Part shown: positions 8,619-17,422 of the stretch, in pieces
Layout of the letters: every line of letters begins with the position of its first letter
Numbering within the stretch: position 1 is the first letter of the stretch
NCBI GenBank assembly: GCA_041192505.1
Contig: JBEEMV010000222.1
Span: 1-27,841 of the forward strand
Source: CAIODY01 sp041192505
Lineage (GTDB): Bacteria; Bacteroidota; Bacteroidia; Chitinophagales; CAIODY01
Length of the DNA: 27,841 bases
Direction of reading: 5' to 3'
Program-made: the position numbers and the translations under genes
Notes under the pieces: generated by a model
Databases searched by the model: none
What the model saw: only the letters and a program-made list of their open reading frames with translations
What the model was told of the DNA's origin: nothing

Positions 8619-8648
8619 TAATTAACTATTAAAGTTTTAAAACTCTAT

Positions 8649-10187
8649 ATGCTTGTAAAATCTTTTGGCAGCGCTGTATATGGCGTAAATGCTATTACCA
8701 TAACAGTTGAAGTAAATCTTACCGAAGGTGTTGGTTATTTTTTAGTGGGTTTGCCCGATAGTGCTGTTAAGGAAAGTATGCATCGAATAGAAAGTGCTTT
8801 AAAGATGTGTGATTTTAAAATGCCACGGCGCAAAGTGGTTATCAATATGGCACCTGCCGATATAAAAAAAGAAGGTAGTGCTTATGATTTAACTATTGCC
8901 ATGGGCTTATTGGCTGCTAGCGAACAAGTAAAACCTGATGCCATTAAGGAATATATTTTAATGGGCGAACTTTCATTAGATGGTGCTTTGCAACCCATCA
9001 AAGGCGCATTGCCTATAGCTATTCAAGCAAGGCAAGAAAAATTTAAAGGCTTAATTGTACCCAAGCAAAATGCCCGTGAAGCCGCTATTGTAAATAATTT
9101 AGATGTTTATGGAGTAGATAATATTAAAGAAGTAATTGATTTTTTAAATGGCGATATTGTTTTAGAAAAAGTTGAGATAGATACCCGTAAAGAATTTTTA
9201 GAACAACAAATTAATTTAGATTTTGACTTTGCCGATGTAAAGGGACAAGAAAATATTAAACGAGCTTTAGAGATTGCCGCAGCAGGTGGGCATAATGCTA
9301 TATTAATTGGGCCACCAGGCGCAGGCAAAACAATGCTTGCCAAGCGATTGCCAACTATTCTGCCACCATTAGATTTACACGAAGCGTTGGAAACAACAAA
9401 GATTCATAGTGTAGCAGGAAAAATGCAAGCCAATGCATCTTTAATATCTGTTCGTCCGTTTCGTTCGCCGCACCATACCATTAGCGATGTGGCTTTGGTG
9501 GGCGGTGGCAGCAACCCCCAACCTGGCGAAATATCATTAGCACACAATGGTGTTTTGTTTTTAGATGAATTGCCCGAATTTAAACGAACCGTATTAGAAG
9601 TGTTAAGGCAGCCAATGGAAGAACGAAGAATTACTATTTCACGAGCAAAATTTTCGGTAGATTATCCTGCTTCGTTTATGCTAATATCAGCCATGAATCC
9701 TTGCCCATGTGGGTTTTTTAATCATCCTGAAAAAGAATGTGTATGTATACCGGGTACAGTTCAAAAATACTTGAATCGCATATCAGGGCCATTATTAGAT
9801 AGAATAGATTTGCATGTAGAAGTAACACCTGTATCGTTTAGCGAACTTACATCCGAACGGGTTTCAGAAAAAAGCGAAAGCATTCGTGAACGAGTGATTA
9901 AAGCTCGAATGATTCAACAAGAACGCTATAAAGAGAATAGCGAAGTGCATTGCAACGCACAAATAAGTAGCAAAATGTTAAAAGAGCTTTGTGTAATAAG
10001 TACAGCTGGGCAAACACTTTTAAAAACCGCTATGGAAAGATTGGGCTTATCGGCCCGAGCTTATGATAGAATATTAAAAGTAAGCCGAACCATTGCCGAT
10101 TTAGCTGCCAGCCCCGATATTAAAGTAGAGCATTTAGCCGAGGCTATCCAGTACCGTAGTTTGGATAGAGAAAATTGGGGGAACTAA
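8649..10187 (+). CDS. comM: YifB/ComM-family AAA+ ATPase (Mg-chelatase-like)
   Basis: The 512-residue cytosolic ATPase has an N-terminal Lon-protease-like/ChlI domain (1-170), then an AAA+ core with Walker A GPPGAGKT (221-228), the SPHHT segment (273-277), Walker B LFLDE (303-307) and the arginine-bearing GPLLDRIDLHV (380-390). The C-terminal helical domain ends near 512. Cysteines in NPCPCG (C352, C354) and CVC (C364, C366) form the presumed metal-binding insert of this family. Vibrio ComM is a hexameric branch-migration helicase that extends recombination during natural transformation, and the same role can be proposed here, although YifB is widespread in species not known to be competent. 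Its 3' end converges on recJ, another recombination gene, with 9 bases between stops. Confidence 0.95.
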   Translation: MLVKSFGSAVYGVNAITITVEVNLTEGVGYFLVGLPDSAVKESMHRIESALKMCDFKMPRRKVVINMAPADIKKEGSAYDLTIAMGLLAASEQVKPDAIKEYILMGELSLDGALQPIKGALPIAIQARQEKFKGLIVPKQNAREAAIVNNLDVYGVDNIKEVIDFLNGDIVLEKVEIDTRKEFLEQQINLDFDFADVKGQENIKRALEIAAAGGHNAILIGPPGAGKTMLAKRLPTILPPLDLHEALETTKIHSVAGKMQANASLISVRPFRSPHHTISDVALVGGGSNPQPGEISLAHNGVLFLDELPEFKRTVLEVLRQPMEERRITISRAKFSVDYPASFMLISAMNPCPCGFFNHPEKECVCIPGTVQKYLNRISGPLLDRIDLHVEVTPVSFSELTSERVSEKSESIRERVIKARMIQQERYKENSEVHCNAQISSKMLKELCVISTAGQTLLKTAMERLGLSARAYDRILKVSRTIADLAASPDIKVEHLAEAIQYRSLDRENWGN

Positions 10188-10196
10188 TTTGATTTT

Positions 10197-11897
10197 TTAT
10201 TCTGTAGATTTTTTTACATCTCTAATGCGCCACTCAATAGTTTTATTGCCTTGCCATTCGTTTTCTTCTAACGAATAAACTACATCAATTTTTTCTGATT
10301 TTGTGGTTTCATAATGGTGTTTCATATCAAACCCAATGCCAGTAGCCTTGTGGTTTTCAGCATTTTTTACCGAAAATTTTACATGCTTATCATTCAATAA
10401 TCTTGAACCATAATCAGTTAAATTTTTAGATACAAAAAGCGGAGTCATATTGCCTGGGCCAAATGGCTCAAACTGTTTTAATATATTGTAAAACGAATAG
10501 GAAATTTCTTTCAAATCCATTTCGGCATCTACTGTTATAGATGGAATTAATTGTTCATCAGTAATCGTTTCGGCAACAGCTTTTTCAAATCGTTCGCAAA
10601 ATATTTCGTAGTTGCTGCTTTTCATTTGTAAGCCTGCTGCATATTTATGACCACCAAATTTTTCTAACAAATCAGCACATTTTTTTAGCGCTTCATACAC
10701 ATCAAAATCTTTTACACTTCGTGCCGAACCCACCATAGTGCCATTGTTTTTAGCCATCACAATAGTAGGCCGATAATAAGTATCCATCAATCGTGAAGCT
10801 ACAATGCCAATCACACCTTTGTGCCAACCTTCGCTGGCTAACACTGTCGATTTTTTTGTTGCTGCATGTTCATCATTGTGCAACATGGCCAAGGCTTGTT
10901 CGGTTATGCTTTTATCAAATCCTTTGCGTTCGGTATTAACCACATTAAGCGCATGAGCTTGCTCAAATGCATCACTAATTTTTTCGGCTACTAATAATTT
11001 TACAGCGTTCGAACCATGTTCAATTCTGCCTGCTGCATTTATTCTGGGCCCAATGGTAAACACTAAACTATTAATGGTTAGTTCACTTTTTAAATTCGAA
11101 ATTTCTATTAATGTTTTAATACCTGGCCGTGGATTTTTATTTAATAATTTTAATCCAAAATAACTTAACACACGGTTTTCGCCAGTTACAGGTACAATAT
11201 CGCTGGCAATACTTACCGCCACTAAATCTAATTGTTTTTCAACTTCGCTAAAATCAATATCGTAGGTTTGAGCAAATGCCTGAATTAGTTTAAACCCAAC
11301 ACCACAGCCACTTAGCTCGTTAAAAGGATAAGTATTATCAACCCGTTTGGCATCTAACACAGCCACAGCATCGGGCAATAAATCACCAGGATTATGATGG
11401 TCGCAGATAATAAAATCTATGCCTTTTGCTTTGGCATAATCTATTTGTTCGATGGCTGTAATACCACAATCTAAAGCAATAATCAGCTTTGTGTTTTCGG
11501 TTTCTGCCCAATCAATTCCTATTAATGAAATGCCGTAGCCTTCGCTATATCTATCGGGAATATAATATTTTATGTTAGGATAAATATTGATAAAAAAACC
11601 ATACACTAATGCTACAGCGGTAGTTCCATCCACATCATAATCGCCATAAATTACAATGTTTTCATTATTTGCTATGGCTTGTTGAATTCGATTAATAGCT
11701 TTGTCCATATCATTCATCAAAAATGGATCATGAAGCTGATTTAAATTGGGGCGAAAAAATTGATGAGCTTCATCGTATGTTTCAATGCCACGTTGAACCA
11801 ATAGTTTGCACAACAAAGGATGTATCTTCAACTCTTGTTGAAGGTTGTTAACCTTTTGTTCATCAGCATTTAATATGTTCCAGCGAATAGGTGGCAT
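10197..11897 (-). CDS. recJ: Single-stranded-DNA exonuclease RecJ
   Basis: The 566-residue cytosolic 5'-3' ssDNA exonuclease of recombination and repair has all DHH-family motifs: YGDYDVDG (84-91), DCG (143-145), DHH (166-168) and SGCGVG (196-201). These are followed by RINAAGR (285-291), EGWHKGVIGIVASRL (356-370) and the DHHA1 glycine motif GGHKYAAG (415-422). The last ~110 residues form the OB-fold DNA-binding domain. The length of about 570 is standard for Gram-negative RecJ. The ATG at 11897 fits the family's N-terminus. The gene is divergent from the thioredoxin-like gene (76 bases between starts) and convergent with yifB. Confidence 0.96.
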   Translation of the reverse strand: MPPIRWNILNADEQKVNNLQQELKIHPLLCKLLVQRGIETYDEAHQFFRPNLNQLHDPFLMNDMDKAINRIQQAIANNENIVIYGDYDVDGTTAVALVYGFFINIYPNIKYYIPDRYSEGYGISLIGIDWAETENTKLIIALDCGITAIEQIDYAKAKGIDFIICDHHNPGDLLPDAVAVLDAKRVDNTYPFNELSGCGVGFKLIQAFAQTYDIDFSEVEKQLDLVAVSIASDIVPVTGENRVLSYFGLKLLNKNPRPGIKTLIEISNLKSELTINSLVFTIGPRINAAGRIEHGSNAVKLLVAEKISDAFEQAHALNVVNTERKGFDKSITEQALAMLHNDEHAATKKSTVLASEGWHKGVIGIVASRLMDTYYRPTIVMAKNNGTMVGSARSVKDFDVYEALKKCADLLEKFGGHKYAAGLQMKSSNYEIFCERFEKAVAETITDEQLIPSITVDAEMDLKEISYSFYNILKQFEPFGPGNMTPLFVSKNLTDYGSRLLNDKHVKFSVKNAENHKATGIGFDMKHHYETTKSEKIDVVYSLEENEWQGNKTIEWRIRDVKKSTE

Positions 11898-11973
11898 TAT
11901 TTTTTAGATAAAGTAAATGTAGAGTTTTTATTTTGTAGTCGTAATTTTTTATTTGTTTCAGATTTTTTATACC

Positions 11974-12450
11974 ATGAAGTTTTTAAAATTTATTTTTTTA
12001 TTGATGCTATTTTTTTGCTGTTATACATTAATAGCCAAGCAAGAAAAAATGAAAGCAACTATGGATTTTAGAAATGAAAAAATGGAAGCCGTTATTGATT
12101 CGGCAAAATTGAAAAAGAAAATAATATTGATACAATGCGCTGCCGAATGGTGTTTGCCATGTAAGCAAATGGAAAAATATACATTTACCGATTCTGTATT
12201 AATTAAATATTCAAGCAAAAATTTAATTTGTAAACGATTAGATGCTTCGGGATTTGACGATATAGATTGGCTGACGAAATACAAGGTTGAAAAATTTCCT
12301 ACCACTTTATTTTTAGCGTATGATGGCAAAGAAATAAACAGGCTTACAGGTTTTCAATCATCAAAAAACATAATTGAAATGGCTGAAAAAATTTATCATC
12401 CCAAAAAAATATTCATTGCCAAAAAATTTATTCTTGCGCCTAAAAAATAA
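11974..12450 (+). CDS. Secreted thioredoxin-fold protein with WCLPC active site
   Basis: The 158-residue product has an N-terminal hydrophobic signal or anchor (MKFLKFIFLLMLFFCCYTLI) and a thioredoxin fold with the redox pair C60 and C63 in WCLPC and the cis-proline P109 in KFPTTLF. It therefore probably works in the periplasm in disulfide exchange, as a thioredoxin_7 or DsbD-gamma-like protein. The frame is also open from a TTG at 11953, but the ATG at 11974 puts the positively charged residues directly before the hydrophobic core and is preferred. The C-terminal tail is unusually basic (KKIFIAKKFILAPKK). It is followed 36 bases later by the Omp85-type gene in the same direction. That gap contains a small inverted repeat (12462-12474). 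Confidence 0.88.
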   Translation: MKFLKFIFLLMLFFCCYTLIAKQEKMKATMDFRNEKMEAVIDSAKLKKKIILIQCAAEWCLPCKQMEKYTFTDSVLIKYSSKNLICKRLDASGFDDIDWLTKYKVEKFPTTLFLAYDGKEINRLTGFQSSKNIIEMAEKIYHPKKIFIAKKFILAPKK

Positions 12451-12486
12451 TTGTAGAATAATGATGTTACATCACTATATCATCTT

Positions 12487-14301
12487 TTGAAAAAAATTGC
12501 ACACATATTTTTTGCGCTGATTTTTGTTTTCGTTTTTACTAAAACAAAAGCTCAATCGCTAAATAATTTTGAGATACAAATAGTAGGAAAAGATTCGGCA
12601 AAAGTGGTAAAACAATTTCCTTTCCCAGCCTATAATTTCAACGAACAATTATTGAAAAAACAAGTAGATGATTGGGTTTTAAAAGTTCGTTCGATAGGTT
12701 ATTTATCAGCCAATAAAGATTCGTTTATACGAACTGTTAATGGATTAAAAATTGTAATTTATTTAGGCGCACAATTTCATTGGTTAAATTTAACATGGGG
12801 TGGCAAAGATGCTGATTGGGCAAAGCAAACAGGCGTTTTAATTACCGATTTTAAAGGCAAAGATGTGCAATTTAAAAAGTGGTTTTCGGCAGCCGAACAA
12901 TTACTTATTTATGCCGAAAACAATGGCTATCCGTTTGCTGCTTTAAAACTGGATAGCATTACCATAAAAAATGATTCGATACAGGCAATTGTTAGCGTTC
13001 AAAAAAATTTAAAAGTAGTAATTGATAGTATTCATTGTTCGAATAGAAACATTGTAAATCAAAAATATTTATACAAATATTTAGATATAAAACCCAATAT
13101 GGTTTATAATGAATCTGCCATTAAAAAAATAAATGTGTTGCTTCGTGGCTTATCATTTTTAAGAGAAGCCCAGCCTTATTCCATCACATTTATTGGCGAA
13201 CATGCCACCATAAATTTGAATTTACAAAATCAAAAATCGAGCAGGTTTAATTTTTTGGTTGGGCTACAACCCACTAATACCAATGCTTCGCCAACTAATC
13301 CAGCCACTACTTCAAAATTTTTATTAAGCGGCGAAGGCGATTTGCATCTCGAAAACATTCAACGCACAGCTAATGCTTTAGATATGTCGTTCAGACTTTA
13401 TCCGCAGCAAACACAAAATTTAATGGTAAAATATAATCATCCATTTTTGTTCGGTTTGCCATTTGGAACTGATAGCAGATTCGAAATTTACAAACACGAT
13501 TCAACTTATTTAGATACCGATTTTTCGTTGGGCATTCAGAAAATTTTATCGGGTCGAAATTATTTTAAGTTGTTTTACAACACACATCAATCTACGCTTA
13601 CTTATGTTGATACTACAACCATAAAATTAACACATCAATTGCCTACCATTTTAGATTATAAATCGAACATGGTGGGCATTGAATTATACCAAGAACAATT
13701 AAATTATAGATTTAATCCATCCAAAGGCTATTCGATAAAACTGAATGTGGCAGCAGGTTACAAGCAATTTTTAGCCAACAATCAAATCGCAAATTTGCAT
13801 GATGCAGCGGATGCAAATTTTAATTTTTCATCGTTATATGATTCTATAAAAAATCCAATTTTTCATTCCACATTTGAATTTACAGCAGCTCGATATTTTC
13901 ATTTATACAAAGCCCATGTTTTAAAAATTCAGTTGGTTGGAGCTGGTACGCCCGATAAAAAAATATTTAAAAACGAATTGCAACGAATTGGTGGAAACCG
14001 CATTCTTCGTGGCTTTGATGAGCAATCTATTCTTACCTCATTATACACTATTGCCACATTCGAATACAGATATTTGTTAGATAAAAATTCGTATGCTTAT
14101 GCATTTTATGATGCCGCTTATACCGAAGTTAAAACAGTTTCGCTTCGGCAATTTGATAAACCTTATGGCTTTGGCGCAGGCCTGGCATTTGAAACCAAAG
14201 CAGGAATTTTTCAATTAAGCTATGCATTAGGCAGCCGATTAAATAACCCAATTGTAATTAGAAATGGTAAAATTCATTTCGGATATTTGGTTAGTTTTTA
14301 A
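12487..14301 (+). CDS. Omp85/BamA-TamA family outer-membrane barrel protein, starting at TTG
   Basis: The 604-residue protein has a signal peptide ending near Ala22 (KTKAQ). A POTRA-like segment (about 175-255) contains LYKYLDIKPNMVYNESAI and a loop with VLLRGLSFLREAQ. The remainder (about 260-604) is a beta-barrel. The hallmark L6-type motif is GGNRILRGF (about 502-510), equivalent to the VRGF/Y motif of Omp85 proteins, and the chain ends in a C-terminal Phe as outer-membrane proteins do. It is shorter than BamA and has fewer POTRA domains, so it is a paralogue rather than the main Bam insertase. The start is the TTG at 12487: a TAG lies upstream in frame (12454-12456), no ATG lies between, and the TTG gives a perfect signal peptide. 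The deacetylase-like gene begins 3 bases after its stop, implying translational coupling. Confidence 0.88.
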   Translation: MKKIAHIFFALIFVFVFTKTKAQSLNNFEIQIVGKDSAKVVKQFPFPAYNFNEQLLKKQVDDWVLKVRSIGYLSANKDSFIRTVNGLKIVIYLGAQFHWLNLTWGGKDADWAKQTGVLITDFKGKDVQFKKWFSAAEQLLIYAENNGYPFAALKLDSITIKNDSIQAIVSVQKNLKVVIDSIHCSNRNIVNQKYLYKYLDIKPNMVYNESAIKKINVLLRGLSFLREAQPYSITFIGEHATINLNLQNQKSSRFNFLVGLQPTNTNASPTNPATTSKFLLSGEGDLHLENIQRTANALDMSFRLYPQQTQNLMVKYNHPFLFGLPFGTDSRFEIYKHDSTYLDTDFSLGIQKILSGRNYFKLFYNTHQSTLTYVDTTTIKLTHQLPTILDYKSNMVGIELYQEQLNYRFNPSKGYSIKLNVAAGYKQFLANNQIANLHDAADANFNFSSLYDSIKNPIFHSTFEFTAARYFHLYKAHVLKIQLVGAGTPDKKIFKNELQRIGGNRILRGFDEQSILTSLYTIATFEYRYLLDKNSYAYAFYDAAYTEVKTVSLRQFDKPYGFGAGLAFETKAGIFQLSYALGSRLNNPIVIRNGKIHFGYLVSF

Positions 14302-14304
14302 ACT

Positions 14305-15588
14305 ATGAATTCAGTATTAATATACATAACCGAACTTTCGCCACGAGCAAATTATACTTTTGAAGTATTGCTGAAAGGCTTATTGGGTATAAGTTTTGAA
14401 ACCACTACAAATATTTCAGCTTTTAATAATTATAGCGGCGCTAAGTTTTCGTACGGTGTAAAATCTATAGCTACCGAACTTCATTTTGAAGCCATACCAT
14501 TATTGTTTGAAAAAAATATTGACAATAAATTTTATCAAAACAAAACTATTGATGAAGCATTTGCGATAAATGATAAAGCACATTTTGGCATTGATATTTT
14601 TGCCGCTTCGTTTTTTTTACTAAGCCGATACGAAGAGTATAATCAACCCAATTTTAATTATGCACAAAGCATTTTGCATCGTTCAAAATTATTGCAACAT
14701 CCTGTTGTAAATGAATGGACGATGGAGTTAAAAAAAGTATTGCAGCTACATTTTCTTAATTTACAATTTATCGAAAATAAATTTAAAATAACCCCTACAA
14801 TTGATGTTGATAGGGCTTTTGCATTTAAAGCCCGAAATATTTTTACAACCATTGGCGGATTAATTAAGGACGTATTAAAATTTAATTTTGCAGAATTAAT
14901 TGTACGATTAAAAGTATTGGCAAATAAAAAAGCTGACCCATTTGATGTGTTTGAAAAAATTGAAACCATTCATCAATCGGCTGGTTTGCAAACTATTTAT
15001 TTTGTGCATTGTGGCAGTTATAATGGCGTTGATAAAAACATAAATTTGAATCATCCACTTTTTAAAACTGCAATTCAAAAAATAGCAAAACGAAGTTGGG
15101 TTGGCATTCATCCATCCATAAAATCAATTACTGAAACAGATTTGTTACCAAAAGAAATAGCGTTTTTGCAATCTATTTTACCCGAACAAAAAATTACAAA
15201 AAGCCGTCAACATTTTATCGAATTAATATTTCCAAACAGTTATCAATCATTATTGAAAAACGGAATTAGCGCAGATTATACAATGGGCTATGCCGATGAA
15301 ACGGGCTTTAGGGCTGGTATTTGTAATTCGTATTGTTGGTATGATATAGAAAACGAAAAACAAACTGCCTTAATAATTCATCCATTTTGTTTGATGGAAG
15401 CCACGTATCAATATTTTAAAAATAATGATGCAAAAGCATTTTTGGCAGATGCCGAAATAATTTCGAATACTATAAAAAATGTAAATGGCGAATTATGTTT
15501 TGTGTGGCACAATCAATCATTCAGCGAAATATATGAATACAAAGGTTGGAGCAAAATTTATAATGATTTTTTAACAGTTATTATTTAG
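14305..15588 (+). CDS. Polysaccharide-deacetylase-like protein (DUF7033 type)
   Basis: The 427-residue protein has no obvious signal peptide. The N-terminal domain (about 1-150) includes FFLLSRYEEY (103-112), typical of the DUF7033 domain that precedes a deacetylase fold in Bacteroidota. The second half carries a NodB-like core with TIDVD (165-169, D167 and D169 as candidate metal or catalytic residues), GIHPS (267-271, candidate metal His) and FRAGICNSYCWYD. Family members act, or are thought to act, on N-acetylated sugars or cell-surface polysaccharides. The substrate is unknown here. Its ATG lies 3 bases after the Omp85-type gene's stop, so the two are one operon. The C-terminal stretch (HPFCLMEATYQYF, FVWHNQSFSE) fits the end of the TIM-barrel-like fold. 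Confidence 0.82.
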   Translation: MNSVLIYITELSPRANYTFEVLLKGLLGISFETTTNISAFNNYSGAKFSYGVKSIATELHFEAIPLLFEKNIDNKFYQNKTIDEAFAINDKAHFGIDIFAASFFLLSRYEEYNQPNFNYAQSILHRSKLLQHPVVNEWTMELKKVLQLHFLNLQFIENKFKITPTIDVDRAFAFKARNIFTTIGGLIKDVLKFNFAELIVRLKVLANKKADPFDVFEKIETIHQSAGLQTIYFVHCGSYNGVDKNINLNHPLFKTAIQKIAKRSWVGIHPSIKSITETDLLPKEIAFLQSILPEQKITKSRQHFIELIFPNSYQSLLKNGISADYTMGYADETGFRAGICNSYCWYDIENEKQTALIIHPFCLMEATYQYFKNNDAKAFLADAEIISNTIKNVNGELCFVWHNQSFSEIYEYKGWSKIYNDFLTVII

Positions 15589-15646
15589 CATTATTTCCAA
15601 AAAAATAAAGATATTTGCTTTATTAGTTCAATCCTCAATTTTTACT

Positions 15647-16537
15647 TTGATTAAAAAATATTACATCTCGTTATTCATTTGTATTGCCCTGTTATCAATG
15701 GTTTGGCAAAATGTTACCGCCATAAATAGATGGAGCTATAAAGTAAAAGAAGATCCTTATTTCGATTTTGGATACCATATTGGCTTGGCTAATTATGTTG
15801 GCGATTTAGTTCCATCATTTTATTATGTCAATCAATCTAAGCCATGGAATGGCATTACAGCCCGATGGAATTACAATTTACACTTAAGTGTAAAAGCAAA
15901 TTTAGATTATGGAGTGGTTTCGGGCGATGATAAAAAATCGGGATTATCAGGCCGATATATTCGTAATTTGAGTTTTAAATCTGCAATACAAGAATTAAGT
16001 GTAATGGGTGAAGCAAACATTTTACCATTTCATGCGTATAAAACAAAAAAGAATTTTACCATTTATGCAACCGCTGGTGTAGCTGTTTTTCATTTTAATC
16101 CAAAAGCATTGTACAATGGGAAATGGATTGCATTGCAGCCCCTAGGCACCGAAGGCGAAGGCATTCCCGGTTATCCAAAAAAATATAATCGAATTGGTAT
16201 TAGCGTTCCGTTTGGCGGTGGTTGGAAATTCAGAATAAAAACGGGTAGAGATAATTATATAACTATTGGTGGCGAAATATGTTTAAGAAAAACATTTACG
16301 GATAATTTGGATGATGTAAGTGCCGATAAATATTTGCCATTAAAATTTATTAAAAAATATAATGGCGATTTGGCAGCCGATTTATCAATACGAGCCGATG
16401 AATATTATGGTGTGCCAGTTGATTATAATTTTGATACAAAACGAGGCGATAAAAACACCAAAGATTGGTATTTTTCAAGTTGCTTTACGGTAAGTTATGT
16501 ATTCAGGGCAGACAAAACACATTTAGTTCGACGTTAA
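15647..16537 (+). CDS. DUF6089-like outer-membrane beta-barrel protein, copy 1 (TTG start)
   Basis: The 296-residue product has a signal peptide (MIKKYYISLFICIALLSMVW, cleavage near VTA). The body alternates hydrophobic and polar residues as in small outer-membrane barrels, beginning with FDFGYHIGLANYVGDL. It is a diverged tandem paralogue of the next gene: both share AxFHFNP, LxTEGxGI, PxGGGxK and KTFTDxLDDVS in the same order. This resembles the DUF6089 family, which from memory includes PorG-like proteins of the type IX secretion system, but the usual uppS-bamA neighbourhood of PorG is absent, so no such role is claimed. The start is the TTG at 15647. The first in-frame ATG would cut into the signal peptide. 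The preceding 58-base gap contains a weak AT-only stem (15604-15624). Confidence 0.78.
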   Translation: MIKKYYISLFICIALLSMVWQNVTAINRWSYKVKEDPYFDFGYHIGLANYVGDLVPSFYYVNQSKPWNGITARWNYNLHLSVKANLDYGVVSGDDKKSGLSGRYIRNLSFKSAIQELSVMGEANILPFHAYKTKKNFTIYATAGVAVFHFNPKALYNGKWIALQPLGTEGEGIPGYPKKYNRIGISVPFGGGWKFRIKTGRDNYITIGGEICLRKTFTDNLDDVSADKYLPLKFIKKYNGDLAADLSIRADEYYGVPVDYNFDTKRGDKNTKDWYFSSCFTVSYVFRADKTHLVRR

Positions 16538-16544
16538 AAAAATT

Positions 16545-17420
16545 ATGAAAAAAATTCTTCTTCTTCTTTGTATTATTTCAATTTGTTTTTCAGCAAACGC
16601 TCAATTTTCTGAAGTGGGTTTGTTGGCTGGCGAATCGCATTATATTGGCGAAATGAGCCTCGGCAAATTGAAAAATTTAAAAGAAGCGCATTTTGCTGGA
16701 GGGCTTTTTTATAGGCATACTTTTGCTCGAGGCATTGTTGGTTTTAGGGCAGGGCTAACTTTTGCAAAAATATCAGGTGATGATAGAAACTTTGCTGAAG
16801 GCTCTGTTCAAGCTATTAGAAATTTGAATTTTGAATCAGGAATACAAAGTGCAAGTGCTATGTTAGAATTAAATATACCTGGTATTACGCCTTGTAAATA
16901 CAAGTTTTTTTCGCCTTATTTAGTAGGTGGTATTACCGCTTTTCATTTTAATCCAATTGCTAATTATTATGGCGCTACACAAAATTTACATTCTTTAAAT
17001 ACCGAAGGTCAAGGCATTGAAGGTAGTAGTGTTTCAACTTATTCATTAACACAAATTGCTATACCTATTGGTGGTGGTTTAAAAATTTTATGTCGTGATA
17101 TTTTTATTGTACAATTAGAAGTATTGTATCATAAAACTTTTACCGATTATTTAGATGACGTAAGCGGCTATTATTTTAACCCAACCATTTTAAAACAAAC
17201 AAATGGCGATGCATCTGCTTATTTATCTAATCCAACTACTGTAAAACATAGTTATGATGTAACTGGTGTGAGCAACACATTACGAGGCGATGCAACTAAA
17301 AAAGATGCTTACGTTATTACTTCCATTTCAGTAAGCTACTTATTGGGTACTAATTGTGGTAGAAGCTATAGAGGTATTGATTTTGGCTCGAAACACGGAC
17401 GTAAGTGTAACGAATTTTAA
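16545..17420 (+). CDS. DUF6089-like outer-membrane beta-barrel protein, copy 2
   Basis: The 291-residue product has a clean signal peptide (MKKILLLLCIISICFSANAQ, cleavage after NA). It is homologous along its whole length to the gene before it, including SEVGLLAGESHYIGEM, FHFNPIANYY, LNTEGQGIEG, PIGGGLK and KTFTDYLDDVSG. Unlike copy 1 it has a Cys-containing tail (GTNCGRSYRGIDFGSKHGRKCNEF) after the last predicted strand. It starts 7 bases after copy 1, and the aminotransferase gene starts 2 bases after its stop, so all three look co-transcribed. The role is unknown: a structural barrel or a T9SS-accessory-like protein are both possible. Confidence 0.8.
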   Translation: MKKILLLLCIISICFSANAQFSEVGLLAGESHYIGEMSLGKLKNLKEAHFAGGLFYRHTFARGIVGFRAGLTFAKISGDDRNFAEGSVQAIRNLNFESGIQSASAMLELNIPGITPCKYKFFSPYLVGGITAFHFNPIANYYGATQNLHSLNTEGQGIEGSSVSTYSLTQIAIPIGGGLKILCRDIFIVQLEVLYHKTFTDYLDDVSGYYFNPTILKQTNGDASAYLSNPTTVKHSYDVTGVSNTLRGDATKKDAYVITSISVSYLLGTNCGRSYRGIDFGSKHGRKCNEF

Positions 17421-17422
17421 CG

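Noticed and set aside
15604..15624. AATAAAG/CTTTATT stem before the first DUF6089-like gene
   Set aside because: The 7-bp stem is nearly all A-T with no T-run after it, as expected by chance in this AT-rich DNA.
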